DNA of 49,409 nucleotides from Bacillota bacterium (GTDB lineage Bacteria > Bacillota > UBA4882 > UBA8346): positions 1-49,409 of the forward strand of contig JAEZJQ010000026.1 in NCBI GenBank assembly GCA_023436305.1. Direction: 5' to 3'. The position numbers and the translations under genes were made by a program. Each line of letters begins with the position of its first letter. The stretch's first letter is position 1. Below are positions 34,245 to 43,188 of the stretch, piece by piece. Under the pieces are notes generated by a model that was not told the DNA's origin, did no database searches, and worked only from the letters and a program-made list of their open reading frames with translations.

Positions 34245-35693
34245 TTACTGGACCTGGCAAGCCGCTCCATTCAACGTAAAGCTGGAAGGTATCGCGTTTG
34301 TGCCACTATAGTTGATATTGAACCCGAAGTTTGTCGTTCCACCGTTTGCCGGGATACTCGCGTTGTATCCGGCGTCTTTCACCGATACCGAAGTCCCGCT
34401 CTGAGTATAACTGCCGCTCCACAGATTGGTAATCGTTTGGTTACCGGAGAAGGTCCAGGCTAAAGTCCAACCATTAACCGCCGTGGACGTATTATTTTTA
34501 ATCGTTATGTTGACTGTAGCCCCGCTACCCCAGTCGTTCATACTATAGGTTACTACATAATTTCCGGCGCCCGGAGTCGGAGTCGCGGTTACCACGGGAG
34601 TCGGAGTCCGAACCGGGGTCGGAGTCGCGGTTACCACGGGAGTCGGAGTCCGAACCGGGGTCGGAGTACCGGGTACTGGTGTCGTGCCACTGAATATCGA
34701 GCATTCTTTTGAGGTCGAGCTCAGACCGTTAGCGCCGGTGAATACTCTGGTCCCCCAGGTGGAGGGGCTGTTTACGTTCCAACTGTTAACCATATCGAGG
34801 TATTCCACGCCGCCGCCGTTGCCACACCAGGACCAGGCCATCCATCCAATGTTGTTCGCTTGGGTCGCGGACATAATCGTGTCTTCATCCGGGTTTCCGT
34901 CGGAGTGATTATAGCCGAACTCGCCCACGACAAGCGGCCAGTTATTGGATTTGAAGGTGGAGATGTAGCTGGTGATCTCGGCTGCAGTGTCGAATACACC
35001 ATACATATGGACCGATAAAATCGTGTTGTCGAGAGTGTCTGCGTCAAGTATAGCCTGAGCATTGTCTCTCATGACGAAAGCCCAATCCTGTCCCCAGTTT
35101 GGAGCATCGACCATGAGCGTATGGGTAAACCCATTGTTTCTCATCGTCTGAATGGCAGCCTTGGTATCATTTACCCAGTTTGCGTAATTGTTATTCCCGT
35201 ATGGTTCATTACCGATATTAATAATTACATATTTTTCCTGGCCAACCAAAGCGCTTTTCACGCTGTTCCAGTAACTTGCCGCCGCTTGAAGGGAAGTAGC
35301 AGCGCCGGCTTCCCCGTAACCCGTGGTATCGTGCAGTTCCGGAATACAAATCAGTTTGTTTGCTTTACATTGATTGATAATGTTGGTGAGATCCGCTGCG
35401 GTTGTTACGGTCCAGCCTTCACGACCGTTGGAACACACCACACGCACGGCGTTGGCTTTGACGGACTTGATGTCTGCAAGGGCTTGTGTAGTTTTGTCTG
35501 TGTACCAGCAGTGCGCATGGGAGACGCCTCTTATAACAAATTGATTACCATTGGCATCGTACAGATTTCCGCCGCTGATGTAGAAGCCATTGGCCGCAAC
35601 AAGGCTTTTCATGTTAAAATTGATAATTAAGGCCGCCGACACCAAAACAAACACGGCTAAAAATAATAATTTTCTTATGTTATTGCTTTTCAT
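34245..35693 (-). CDS. GH5 (subfamily 8-like) beta-mannanase with CBM2
   Basis: 482 residues from the ATG at 35693 (AAAGGAG upstream). A signal peptide (to about residue 34) precedes the GH5 barrel (about 35-320): VIRGVSHAHCWYTD, PELHDTTGYGE, acid/base Glu163 in NIGNEPYGN, HMYGVFDTA and nucleophile Glu258 in VVGEFGYNH. The NGFYISGGNLYDANGNQFVIRG start is like bacterial GH5_8 mannanases. A linker of repeated TPTPV units leads to a family-2 cellulose-binding module (about 378-482, NYVVTYSMNDWGSG... to ...GAACQVQ). It would hydrolyse mannan while held on cellulose. A near-identical copy of its last 617 bp is in the pseudogene at 28086. Confidence 0.92.
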   Translation of the reverse strand: MKSNNIRKLLFLAVFVLVSAALIINFNMKSLVAANGFYISGGNLYDANGNQFVIRGVSHAHCWYTDKTTQALADIKSVKANAVRVVCSNGREGWTVTTAADLTNIINQCKANKLICIPELHDTTGYGEAGAATSLQAAASYWNSVKSALVGQEKYVIINIGNEPYGNNNYANWVNDTKAAIQTMRNNGFTHTLMVDAPNWGQDWAFVMRDNAQAILDADTLDNTILSVHMYGVFDTAAEITSYISTFKSNNWPLVVGEFGYNHSDGNPDEDTIMSATQANNIGWMAWSWCGNGGGVEYLDMVNSWNVNSPSTWGTRVFTGANGLSSTSKECSIFSGTTPVPGTPTPVRTPTPVVTATPTPVRTPTPVVTATPTPGAGNYVVTYSMNDWGSGATVNITIKNNTSTAVNGWTLAWTFSGNQTITNLWSGSYTQSGTSVSVKDAGYNASIPANGGTTNFGFNINYSGTNAIPSSFTLNGAACQVQ

Positions 35694-36177
35694 TAAAAAA
35701 TTATCTCCTTTCAATATTGTAATATTTGGGTTGCGTACACATCTGTGTTGATGTTAGCTTGTCATAGTGACCATTTCCCTGTTACTACTCATTTCATAAA
35801 ACAACTATTGATTTCAAACCGTAAATCCATTGCATTTAAAAGCGTTTGCAAAAATGAAGATTTTGATGCATCCCTCCTTTCGCTTGAGTGTTCCCATCAT
35901 GACCATTTGCATCCGGATTGGCCCGGCTATGAACTCGCGCGCGCGATCCACAGCGGGGCCTTTTTTAGCGCCATTTTGGTAGCTTGATGATAAAATTTGG
36001 GTAAATCCTGCTGCAATGCATCACCATCTCCCAAATCGGTGAAATAACAGCATTTCCCAGTATAATCCTCTTCAAAACGCCTGTAGATCACGATAGGTAA
36101 CAAATGTAATTATGTTATCTAAAAATGTTATTATATTGTTATTCTAACATATACAAGCCGCAGTTGCATTACTTTTT
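35694..36177. other. 484-bp intergenic region with a cre-like site and a CG tract
   Basis: Contains the cre-like sequence at 35837-35851, 144 bp upstream of the mannanase start, and an alternating CG tract (TCGCGCGCGCGATC, about 35935-35948). No gene or clear sigma-A promoter was found. Confidence 0.4.
35837..35851 (-). promoter_or_regulatory. cre-like site upstream of the mannanase gene
   Basis: Minus-strand TTGCAAACGCTTTTA matches the Bacillus catabolite-response consensus WTGNAANCGNWNNCW at all but one defined position. A perfect match is upstream of the GH5_4 gene (45108-45122). CcpA control is inferred. Confidence 0.45.
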
Positions 36178-37851
36178 TTAGGGTTCCACACCCCATTGCA
36201 ATACTTCGGAATTATACCCGGTCACCTTGATCCAATCAACGTAATTCGTTGCCAAAGGATTAAAGCTGTAATCATTGGTCTGGGTATAGTCGGTCCAATC
36301 GTTCTTGGCTATCCGGGCTTGAATTGTAGTATTGCCTCCCGCCGCCAAACTGCCTGCGGCGTTGGTGAATCCGATTTCTACATAAGTATCGGCGCCGGTT
36401 TTAAGGGCTGTGATGGCCGTAAAGGTACCGGTGACATTACCGGCGCCTACGGGCGAATAATCGCAATAGAATGCCTGCGGTTTGACGCCATCAATCGTAT
36501 AGTAATAACGGATTTTCACATTCGATAAAGTGATGCCACTGGTGGTGGTATTCTCCAGTTTAATATTCAAATAAATCTGATTGGTAGTTGCGGTGGTGCT
36601 TTGATTATATAACTGCACCTTGATACTTCCAGCGGCTGGAACCGGTGTTGCTGTTATTTCAGGAGTTGCAGTAGTTACAGGTGTTGCAGTAACTGCGGGT
36701 GTGGCGGTATGGATTGGGGATGGTGTTGGTGTTGGCGTAGTTGTTACCAACGGCGTCACAGTACATACCGGAGTTGGAGTTAAACCGGGCAATGGTGTAA
36801 TCACCGGCAAATTAACATTATAATACATATTTCCATCCGGGATTCTTTCATTATCGGATGCCGTGGCTACTCCCCCAGCGTTGTTCACCACATAAGGTAC
36901 GGCGGTATCAAGATAAACCGTATTATGATTAAAATCGTTATTCAGCCCCCAGCCATCATATACATTATGGACCTGGAAAGCATCCACAATATAGGTGTTA
37001 TTGTTCCGATACCCGGTATTGTAACGGATGACGGCGTTATTCCCTTTGGCGTCGATAAAACTATCGGCGTAGTTTTGCCCACTTATGCCAGTTCCGTTGA
37101 AAGTACAATACTCAACAATCGCACCAATGGTCCCTTCTTTAATATCGATATGCTCCGCGGTAACTCCCGGTCCAATCATACAATGAGCGATTCGATTGTT
37201 ATCGCATTCCTTTTGGTATTGTCCCCAGGCGCCGTAATATGAACCCACATAAATTCCTTCACCGTATTGAGGCTGGTTTTTGCCCGTATCATAAACTTTA
37301 CTAAGCTCAATGGTGTTGTTACTGCTTCCATCACGAAAATGCACGGCCTCATCGCCAATATCTCCGACCTCACAATTATAAATCAAGTTGTTATTGCCGT
37401 TATCCACCATGATTCCTTTCTGGCCGAACTCGACCTTCAAATCCTTAAACTCCCAATAATCACCGGTGACATATAACACATATCCGTAATTATACGCTAC
37501 ACCTTTTAAAACAGCCGGGTTAGCCGGATCCTGGCTTTTCATAATAATATGCGCCGAAGCTGTCCCGCTATTTCCCGCATAAAAATGACCCTTATCACTA
37601 CCACTTGTGCTTGCACCCTTTTTTCCGCTATAAATTCCCGGCGCGATGATGATGGTATCACCGGGTAAAGCGGCTTTCATCGCGGCCTGGATCTGCTCCA
37701 TGCTGTCGCAGGTATAGGTTGTTGCGGCCCATACCGGAGAAACCGGCCCAAATAGCGAAGCGAAACAAACGGCCAATAAACTAATAATAATTGCTGTCTT
37801 TTGAAAAGCCTTTTTAACGAATCCTTGGGTAACATACAATGATTTTCTCAT
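36178..37851 (-). CDS. Secreted right-handed beta-helix protein with CBM3
   Basis: 557 residues from the ATG at 37851 (AAGGAG eight bases upstream). Signal peptide to about residue 43. Residues about 48-330 are a right-handed parallel beta-helix: MEQIQAAMKAALPGDTIII and APGIYSGKKG at the start, then turns such as GIMVDNGNNNLIYNCEVGDI and VHFRDGSSNNTIELSKVYD. A Pro/Thr linker and a C-terminal CBM3 (about 405-557) follow. The fold fits polysaccharide lyases (PL1/PL6/PL9-like) or a non-catalytic glycan binder; I cannot point to catalytic residues with confidence. With CBM3 it is targeted to cellulose, so pectin or hemicellulose cleavage near cellulose is a fair guess. Confidence 0.82.
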   Translation of the reverse strand: MRKSLYVTQGFVKKAFQKTAIIISLLAVCFASLFGPVSPVWAATTYTCDSMEQIQAAMKAALPGDTIIIAPGIYSGKKGASTSGSDKGHFYAGNSGTASAHIIMKSQDPANPAVLKGVAYNYGYVLYVTGDYWEFKDLKVEFGQKGIMVDNGNNNLIYNCEVGDIGDEAVHFRDGSSNNTIELSKVYDTGKNQPQYGEGIYVGSYYGAWGQYQKECDNNRIAHCMIGPGVTAEHIDIKEGTIGAIVEYCTFNGTGISGQNYADSFIDAKGNNAVIRYNTGYRNNNTYIVDAFQVHNVYDGWGLNNDFNHNTVYLDTAVPYVVNNAGGVATASDNERIPDGNMYYNVNLPVITPLPGLTPTPVCTVTPLVTTTPTPTPSPIHTATPAVTATPVTTATPEITATPVPAAGSIKVQLYNQSTTATTNQIYLNIKLENTTTSGITLSNVKIRYYYTIDGVKPQAFYCDYSPVGAGNVTGTFTAITALKTGADTYVEIGFTNAAGSLAAGGNTTIQARIAKNDWTDYTQTNDYSFNPLATNYVDWIKVTGYNSEVLQWGVEP

Positions 37852-38188
37852 ATCCACTGCTCCTTTTTAAGTTATAAATTACAAACAAGCTCAGTAAAGT
37901 ATTGGTGTCGCGGCATCCCGATTCGGCAAGTCCTTATTTTTTATGTCATTGGAGTTAATGCCGGATTCGGATTCAATATTTCGAAAAAACCATCCAATAA
38001 TTTTATTATACCGGATAAAAAGTGATCTTTGTATGGTAAAAAAGATTCATATTTTGTGCGCTCATTTCATACAAAAAGAAGCTGCCCCAATCAACCCGGA
38101 ACAGCCTCTCTGTATCTTTAAATCTTTATATACCATACTCGTTAATCGATCATTGGTAATCTTCAAATCTTGAATCTGTAATGATTCC
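37852..38188. other. 337-bp intergenic region with a terminator
   Basis: Holds the GH26 terminator (38073-38108) and the upstream region of the beta-helix gene. No operator or clear promoter recognised. Confidence 0.4.
38073..38108 (-). terminator. Terminator after the GH26 gene
   Basis: Minus-strand GAGGCTG / CAGCTTC arms followed by TTTTTG. It resembles the terminator after the other CBM3 gene at 16216 in position and loop sequence. Confidence 0.7.
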
Positions 38189-39718
38189 TCAGGGCTCCGT
38201 CCCCCATTGCAACACGCCGGAAACAAATCCGGACACTTTAGTCCATTCCACATACGTGTTGGCGGAGGAGTTAAAGGAATAATCATTGGTCTGTGTATAG
38301 TTCGTCCAGTTGCTTTTGGCAATTCTGGCCTGAATCGTCGTATTTCCTCCGGCCACCAAATTCCCCGCCCCGCTTGAGAAGCCGATTTCCACATAAGTAT
38401 CGGCGCTGGTCTTGGGGGTACTCATCGTAACGAAGGTACCGGTTACGTTACCGGAACCCACCGGTGAATAATCACAATAAAAATTCTGCGTTTGTGCGCC
38501 GTCAATGGTATAATAGTACCGGATTTTAACATTCGATAAGGTGATTGCGCCACTACCGGTATTGTTGAGTTTGATGTTCAAATAGAGCTGGTTGGAGGTC
38601 GTGGCAGTCCCTTGATTATAAAATTCAACCTTAATGTTGCCCGTCTGTGAAACCGGAGTCGGTGTCGCGGAAGGCGCCGTAGTTACTGCCGGTGTCGCTG
38701 TCTGGACCGGTGTGGGTGTCACGGTTACTATCGGTGTTGGTGTCGCGACAGGCGTGGCCGTGGGCGCTAGAGTAGGCGTTGCGGTTGGAGTGCTACTGTC
38801 ATTGATGGCTGCCCGATAAGCTCCTAAAGCCGCTTGACTTGAATTAATCCGCCAGTCCGTCTCTTTGTTTTGATTAAACCATGATATCGCTTTAATTCTG
38901 GGATATGAAGTTCGTATAGTGTTGAAACTATTGGTAATCCATGCTGCCTTGTCTCCTCCAATCTCGGTGGATGCCATTTCATCAATAATGATAGGTTTAT
39001 CAATGGCAGCCAAGGTGTTGTACGCTGTCAGGAAAATCTCATCGAAGGTTTGCCATACGCTGCCCCAGGATTGGGTCGTCCCCCAGTTATAGCCGTCGAT
39101 GGCCAGATAATCTACATAACTATCTCCCGGATAATGCCCCAAGTAGCTTGAGTTGGCCCCGTTATTCGTACAGTTGATGTTGAATATCCACTTGACATTG
39201 GCGGCTCCCTGATTGCGAAAAATCGTAACTACACGCCGATAAGCCGCTTTGTAAGTATCATTGGTATTAACTGTGCTGTCTCCGATAGCCCAAGAATACC
39301 AGTTACCGTTCGCTTCATGCATCAGCGGAATCCAGATCTCCCGGCCATATGATTTCATGGCATTGGCCATCCTCGTGATATAAGCATCCTTGCTACCGTT
39401 ATTGATATCCACAGTGGTCAGTCCATTGGCTTCCCAGGTAAATATGGCAATGGAACCGTTGTTATAGATAGGATCCATGATACTGGATTGAATTGAGCTG
39501 AATTCGGTATTCCAATCGATATAGGTCATAACAGTATCCAGCTTGCGTTGCTGGAGCGTCTGAAAATTGCTGATCTCATTCGCATTGGGTTGTACCCCCA
39601 GCCAGGCGCCGATTTTAAAACCCTGATCCGTCAGGGAGATTCCGGCGAAAGATGGTGTTGCGGTACATATAATAATGGCCGTAATAAAAAGCAATACTAT
39701 CATTTTTTTCATTTTCAT
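38189..39718 (-). CDS. GH26 endo-beta-mannanase-like enzyme with CBM3
   Basis: 509 residues, secreted (signal peptide to about residue 25). GH26 barrel about 27-310: LGVQPNANEISNFQTLQQRK, FTWEANG, acid/base Glu135 in PLMHEANGNWYSW, DGYNWG and nucleophile Glu247 in IIIDEMAST. A TPTP-type linker and a CBM3 (about 358-509) follow. GH26 enzymes are mostly endo-1,4-mannanases, but lichenases and 1,3-xylanases exist in the family, and the sequence alone does not settle it. The start at 39718 has GGAAAG nearby. It is divergent from the second AraC regulator; a 14-bp palindrome at 39815-39828 lies in between. Confidence 0.92.
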   Translation of the reverse strand: MKMKKMIVLLFITAIIICTATPSFAGISLTDQGFKIGAWLGVQPNANEISNFQTLQQRKLDTVMTYIDWNTEFSSIQSSIMDPIYNNGSIAIFTWEANGLTTVDINNGSKDAYITRMANAMKSYGREIWIPLMHEANGNWYSWAIGDSTVNTNDTYKAAYRRVVTIFRNQGAANVKWIFNINCTNNGANSSYLGHYPGDSYVDYLAIDGYNWGTTQSWGSVWQTFDEIFLTAYNTLAAIDKPIIIDEMASTEIGGDKAAWITNSFNTIRTSYPRIKAISWFNQNKETDWRINSSQAALGAYRAAINDSSTPTATPTLAPTATPVATPTPIVTVTPTPVQTATPAVTTAPSATPTPVSQTGNIKVEFYNQGTATTSNQLYLNIKLNNTGSGAITLSNVKIRYYYTIDGAQTQNFYCDYSPVGSGNVTGTFVTMSTPKTSADTYVEIGFSSGAGNLVAGGNTTIQARIAKSNWTNYTQTNDYSFNSSANTYVEWTKVSGFVSGVLQWGTEP

Positions 39719-39814
39719 CGAAACTTTCCAACTCCTTTTCCATTATTTCAATCGATTCGGTCCAATAAAGACGAACCGGATTTAAAAAATATTGAATAAC
39801 CACCTCGCTTTGTT

Positions 39815-39828
39815 CGAAATCGATTTCG
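39815..39828. promoter_or_regulatory. Perfect palindrome CGAAATCGATTTCG
   Basis: A 14-bp perfect palindrome about 97 bp upstream of the GH26 start and 160 bp upstream of araC2. Its form suits a LacI-type or other dimeric repressor; it is not the operator found at 24167. Confidence 0.45.
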
Positions 39829-39938
39829 CTAAATCTAAGATTACCAACGAATTTTATTGAGTAATATCGATCTAACTTAAATTCATTATATATTATGAAT
39901 TGAAATCAAAACAATTGAGAATAGTATCCTACTTTATT

Positions 39939-39970
39939 GGATTATATTATCCGAAATAATATTCTATAAT
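39939..39970 (+). promoter_or_regulatory. araC2 promoter with conserved box
   Basis: GGATTATATTATCC (39939-39952) and perfect TATAAT (39965-39970), 20 bp before the ATG, the same spacing as before araC1. No canonical -35. Confidence 0.65.
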
Positions 39971-39990
39971 AGAATTTGGAGGAACTTATC

Positions 39991-40905
39991 ATGAATATCC
40001 GAATTCAATCTCCCGGCGATTTGAATCCTTATATCATCGACATCACACACACCACCGCGCATACTCTTTTCTGGCCGCCGGGCATGGCTTATAACCGGCG
40101 AACAGTCCGGTTTTACGAAATTGAACTCATTATCGGCGGGGCCGGAGAAATGGTGACCAATGGTAAGCGTTTCACAACTATGCGAGGTGACCTTTTCTTC
40201 CGGAAACCAGGGATGGAGACGCAAGGGATCGCCGGGTATTACTCCTATGTCATTGCTTTCGATCCGGTATATCAGGATTCCCGGCAAAACTGTTACAAGA
40301 GTAAAATTCCTTATTGGATATTTGATGAAAATACAATGGTGCCCGATGAAGGCTATTTTAACCATTTACCCGACCGTTATAATTCCTCCAAATTGAATGA
40401 ATTGGAGCCATTGTTCGCGAATATCGTCCAGGCTTTTATAAGCGGCAAGGAAGCCAATCAGCCTTACATGAAAGCCAATTTATTAAATATTATGGATGTC
40501 ATTGATACTGAATTAAGTGATAATTCAACGGCCCTTGAGAAACGCTCTATCCGCAATAATTATGAAAAAATCATTTCCTGCAAAGAATTTATCGATAATA
40601 ATCTGGGTGGTAAATTTACCCTGGAAATGCTGGCCGACCGCTGCGGGCTAAGCCGTAACTTTTTTTGTAGAATATTCAAGGAGATCCTGGGCAACACACC
40701 ATTTGAATATATTATCGAAAACCGGATGATGCTGGCCAAAAAATTGCTCACCACCACCAATATCAGTGTGGAACAGATATCCGTCATCTGTGGTTTTGAT
40801 GATCTTACGTATTTTTATCGTTTGTTCAAACGCAGCTTTCAAACCACACCTACCCTTTTCCGGGAAAATTTCCGGAATGAAGCGCTTTCGTCGCCGAAAA
40901 ATTAA
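39991..40905 (+). CDS. AraC-family transcriptional regulator (copy 2)
   Basis: 304 residues from the ATG at 39991, GGAGG eight bases upstream. It has the same domains as copy 1: an N-terminal cupin-like sensor with RFYEIELIIGGAGEM and a C-terminal double HTH with MLADRCGLSRNFFCRIFKEI and VEQISVICGFDDLTYFYRLF. Differences gather in the middle (about 130-195), around the domain linker, which could give different inducers for the same DNA site. It sits between the divergent GH26-CBM3 gene and the convergent GH5-CBM32-CBM2 gene, repeating the araC/GH arrangement of copy 1. Confidence 0.93.
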   Translation: MNIRIQSPGDLNPYIIDITHTTAHTLFWPPGMAYNRRTVRFYEIELIIGGAGEMVTNGKRFTTMRGDLFFRKPGMETQGIAGYYSYVIAFDPVYQDSRQNCYKSKIPYWIFDENTMVPDEGYFNHLPDRYNSSKLNELEPLFANIVQAFISGKEANQPYMKANLLNIMDVIDTELSDNSTALEKRSIRNNYEKIISCKEFIDNNLGGKFTLEMLADRCGLSRNFFCRIFKEILGNTPFEYIIENRMMLAKKLLTTTNISVEQISVICGFDDLTYFYRLFKRSFQTTPTLFRENFRNEALSSPKN

Positions 40906-40926
40906 AGTATTATCAAAAAATCGTTA

Positions 40927-40963
40927 TCAAAAAAATTCCGATCATTGAGACCGGAATTTTTTT
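40927..40963. terminator. Bidirectional terminator between araC2 and the GH5-CBM32-CBM2 gene
   Basis: Arms AAAAAATTCCG and CGGAATTTTTTT with a short loop, serving both convergent genes. Confidence 0.85.
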
Positions 40964-41034
40964 AATTAATTTTTTCAACTTTGATTACTATTCAATTATT
41001 ATTTACAAATCAATCATCAACAAATCAACGTTGA

Positions 41035-42957
41035 TTACTGGACCTGGCACGCTACTCCATTCAACGTAAAGCTGGCCGGTTTCGCGTTTGTGCCGCTATA
41101 GTTAATATTGAATCCGAAGTTTGTCGTTCCTCCATTCGCTGGAATATTTGCATTGTATCCGGCGTCTGTCACCGATACCGAGGTCCCGCTCTGGGTGTAA
41201 CTGCCGGACCACAGATTGGTGATGGTCTGATTGCCGGAGAAGGTCCAGGCTAAAGTCCAACCATTCACCGCCGTGGACGTATTATTTTTGATGGTTATGT
41301 TGACTGTGGCTCCGCTACCCCAATCATTCATACTGTAGGTGACTACATAATTACCAGCACCCGGTGTCGGAGTCACAGTTACCGGGGTTGGTGTTATTGT
41401 TACCGGGGTTGGTGTTACCGTTACCTCGGGAGTCGTGGTTACCACCGGGGTCGGTGTACGAACCGGGGTCAATGTCGGAGTTGCGGTTATTACGGGAGTA
41501 GGTGTTGCCGTTACCACCGGGGTCGGCGTCGATGTTACCGTCTCACCGCTATAAACCGCCATTTCCCACAAAGAATAACCCCACGAATAATTAGTCCGTT
41601 GTGTGCCATACATTCGGACATACCTTCCGCTTCCCGAAACAGTGAGGTCGCTGGTACCCCCCGTACCATTGTATTGGGTGTAAATATCCGTCCAATTGGA
41701 GGCATCGTTGGATACCTGAATCTTATATTGAGTTGCATAAGCGGCTTCCCAATAAAGAATTACCCGGTTGATATTAAAAGTTTGCCCCAGATCGATACAG
41801 ATCCACTGCGGATCAGACCCGGAGACGGAGGCCCATCGGGTATCCATGCTTCCATCTACCGCATATTCACCGGAGTTTGCAGTACCTTCTATCGACGAAA
41901 CCGTAACCGTTTTATTCATGGCGATGTTTCCCGCAGGAGTGGGAACCGGAGTCGGAGTCGCCGGTGGCGGATTTTGAATGGATGCCGGCCGCACCGCCGT
42001 ATTCTTGATACTGTACTGGTTGGTTACCGCAACATCCAAACCCCAACCATTAAGAGTGGCATATGTTGAGTCCGTGGTCATGTCCAGAAATGTCTGCGGG
42101 TTATTCCCCGGACCCCACTCCCAGGCCAGCCAGCCGACCTGATTGAGAGTACATTGCTTAATGATGGTTTGATAAGGAATTTTTCCAGATTCGGTCTCAT
42201 CCCACATTCCGCCGAATTCACCCACGATTAACGGCAGTCCCATCTGCACTGATTCATTGATTTCATCAATCACTTCCTGGTCGGTATGTCCCCATGCATA
42301 AGGCCACCACATATGTACCGAAAACAGCAGATTTTGGTCGGGATCGACACTTATCAAATACGGTCCGTTGGCTTGAAGACTGTTAATATTTTGTCCGTAA
42401 CTGGGTGCATCGATGATTATCGGAACATGAATTCCGGCAGCACGCATCCGTTTGATCGCGGTTTCATAGCCGGACCGGAAATCGGCATCCGCCACGGTCT
42501 GGCCACATTCATTGGCGATATTGACCAGCAAATATTCCTGATGCCTCTGGATTACGGCTACAGTCTCCGGTTTGACCCAATAATCGACGCACGTGGAAAG
42601 TTTCGACCATTCGCCGGTTGCGTCGTGAAGTTCGACCATGGGAATCATATGATTGGCCCGGCAATTATAAATCACCTTATCCAGTTGGGTATCGGTACCG
42701 CTGGTAGTCCAGACAATCCGTACAACGTTGGAGCCGGTTTTGGCGATCTCGGGAAAACTTGTCCCGCTGATATCCGTCCAGATGTTCATTTTATTGACAC
42801 CGACTAGAACAGTCTTCTCCCCCGCCTTGTCATACAAAAACCTCCCCACTACCCTAAAGCCCGGATAAGTATCGTCGGCCTGGGAATTGGGATTTGTCAT
42901 AAAAACTACCATTCCCAATAATACCAGCGCAACGATAAAACCAGTTATTTTTTTCAA
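41035..42957 (-). CDS. GH5 glycoside hydrolase with CBM32 and CBM2
   Basis: 640 residues, secreted (signal peptide to about residue 27). GH5 barrel about 30-325: MVELHDATGEWSKL, acid/base Glu150 in LVNIANECGQ, FSVHMWWPYAWG and nucleophile Glu247 in LIVGEFGGMW, similar in style to GH5_8 mannanases and the gene at 34245. A discoidin/CBM32 module (about 345-472, NKTVTVSSIEGTANSG, IDLGQTFNINRV) and, after a long TPTPV linker, a CBM2 (about 538-640) follow. CBM32 binds galactose-type or other side chains, so galactoglucomannan is a reasonable substrate. ATG preceded by AAAGGAGG. Confidence 0.9.
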   Translation of the reverse strand: MKKITGFIVALVLLGMVVFMTNPNSQADDTYPGFRVVGRFLYDKAGEKTVLVGVNKMNIWTDISGTSFPEIAKTGSNVVRIVWTTSGTDTQLDKVIYNCRANHMIPMVELHDATGEWSKLSTCVDYWVKPETVAVIQRHQEYLLVNIANECGQTVADADFRSGYETAIKRMRAAGIHVPIIIDAPSYGQNINSLQANGPYLISVDPDQNLLFSVHMWWPYAWGHTDQEVIDEINESVQMGLPLIVGEFGGMWDETESGKIPYQTIIKQCTLNQVGWLAWEWGPGNNPQTFLDMTTDSTYATLNGWGLDVAVTNQYSIKNTAVRPASIQNPPPATPTPVPTPAGNIAMNKTVTVSSIEGTANSGEYAVDGSMDTRWASVSGSDPQWICIDLGQTFNINRVILYWEAAYATQYKIQVSNDASNWTDIYTQYNGTGGTSDLTVSGSGRYVRMYGTQRTNYSWGYSLWEMAVYSGETVTSTPTPVVTATPTPVITATPTLTPVRTPTPVVTTTPEVTVTPTPVTITPTPVTVTPTPGAGNYVVTYSMNDWGSGATVNITIKNNTSTAVNGWTLAWTFSGNQTITNLWSGSYTQSGTSVSVTDAGYNANIPANGGTTNFGFNINYSGTNAKPASFTLNGVACQVQ

Positions 42958-43129
42958 TAATAAAACCTCCTTTTCTTTATATATGAGATAATTATATACG
43001 AATAAAAAATTTTAGTTTAGTAATAATTCAGGTTAAAAGTTTTCAAAAAACGGGATTTTATTGTAAAATGATGGATAAAACTATCCTTAATTCCGAAGGA
43101 TGGGCTAAAATCAAGGCGCCTCTACGTTA

Positions 43130-43164
43130 AAAGGGGCCGCCCTTTTTTGGGGGTCAGCCCCTTT
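43130..43164. terminator. Hairpin between the two GH5-CBM2 genes
   Basis: AAAGGGGC and GCCCCTTT arms with further pairing inside. It follows the GH5_4 stop at 43189 on the minus strand; the T run is short. Confidence 0.55.
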
Positions 43165-43188
43165 AATTCTATTTGAGTAATATTTTAA

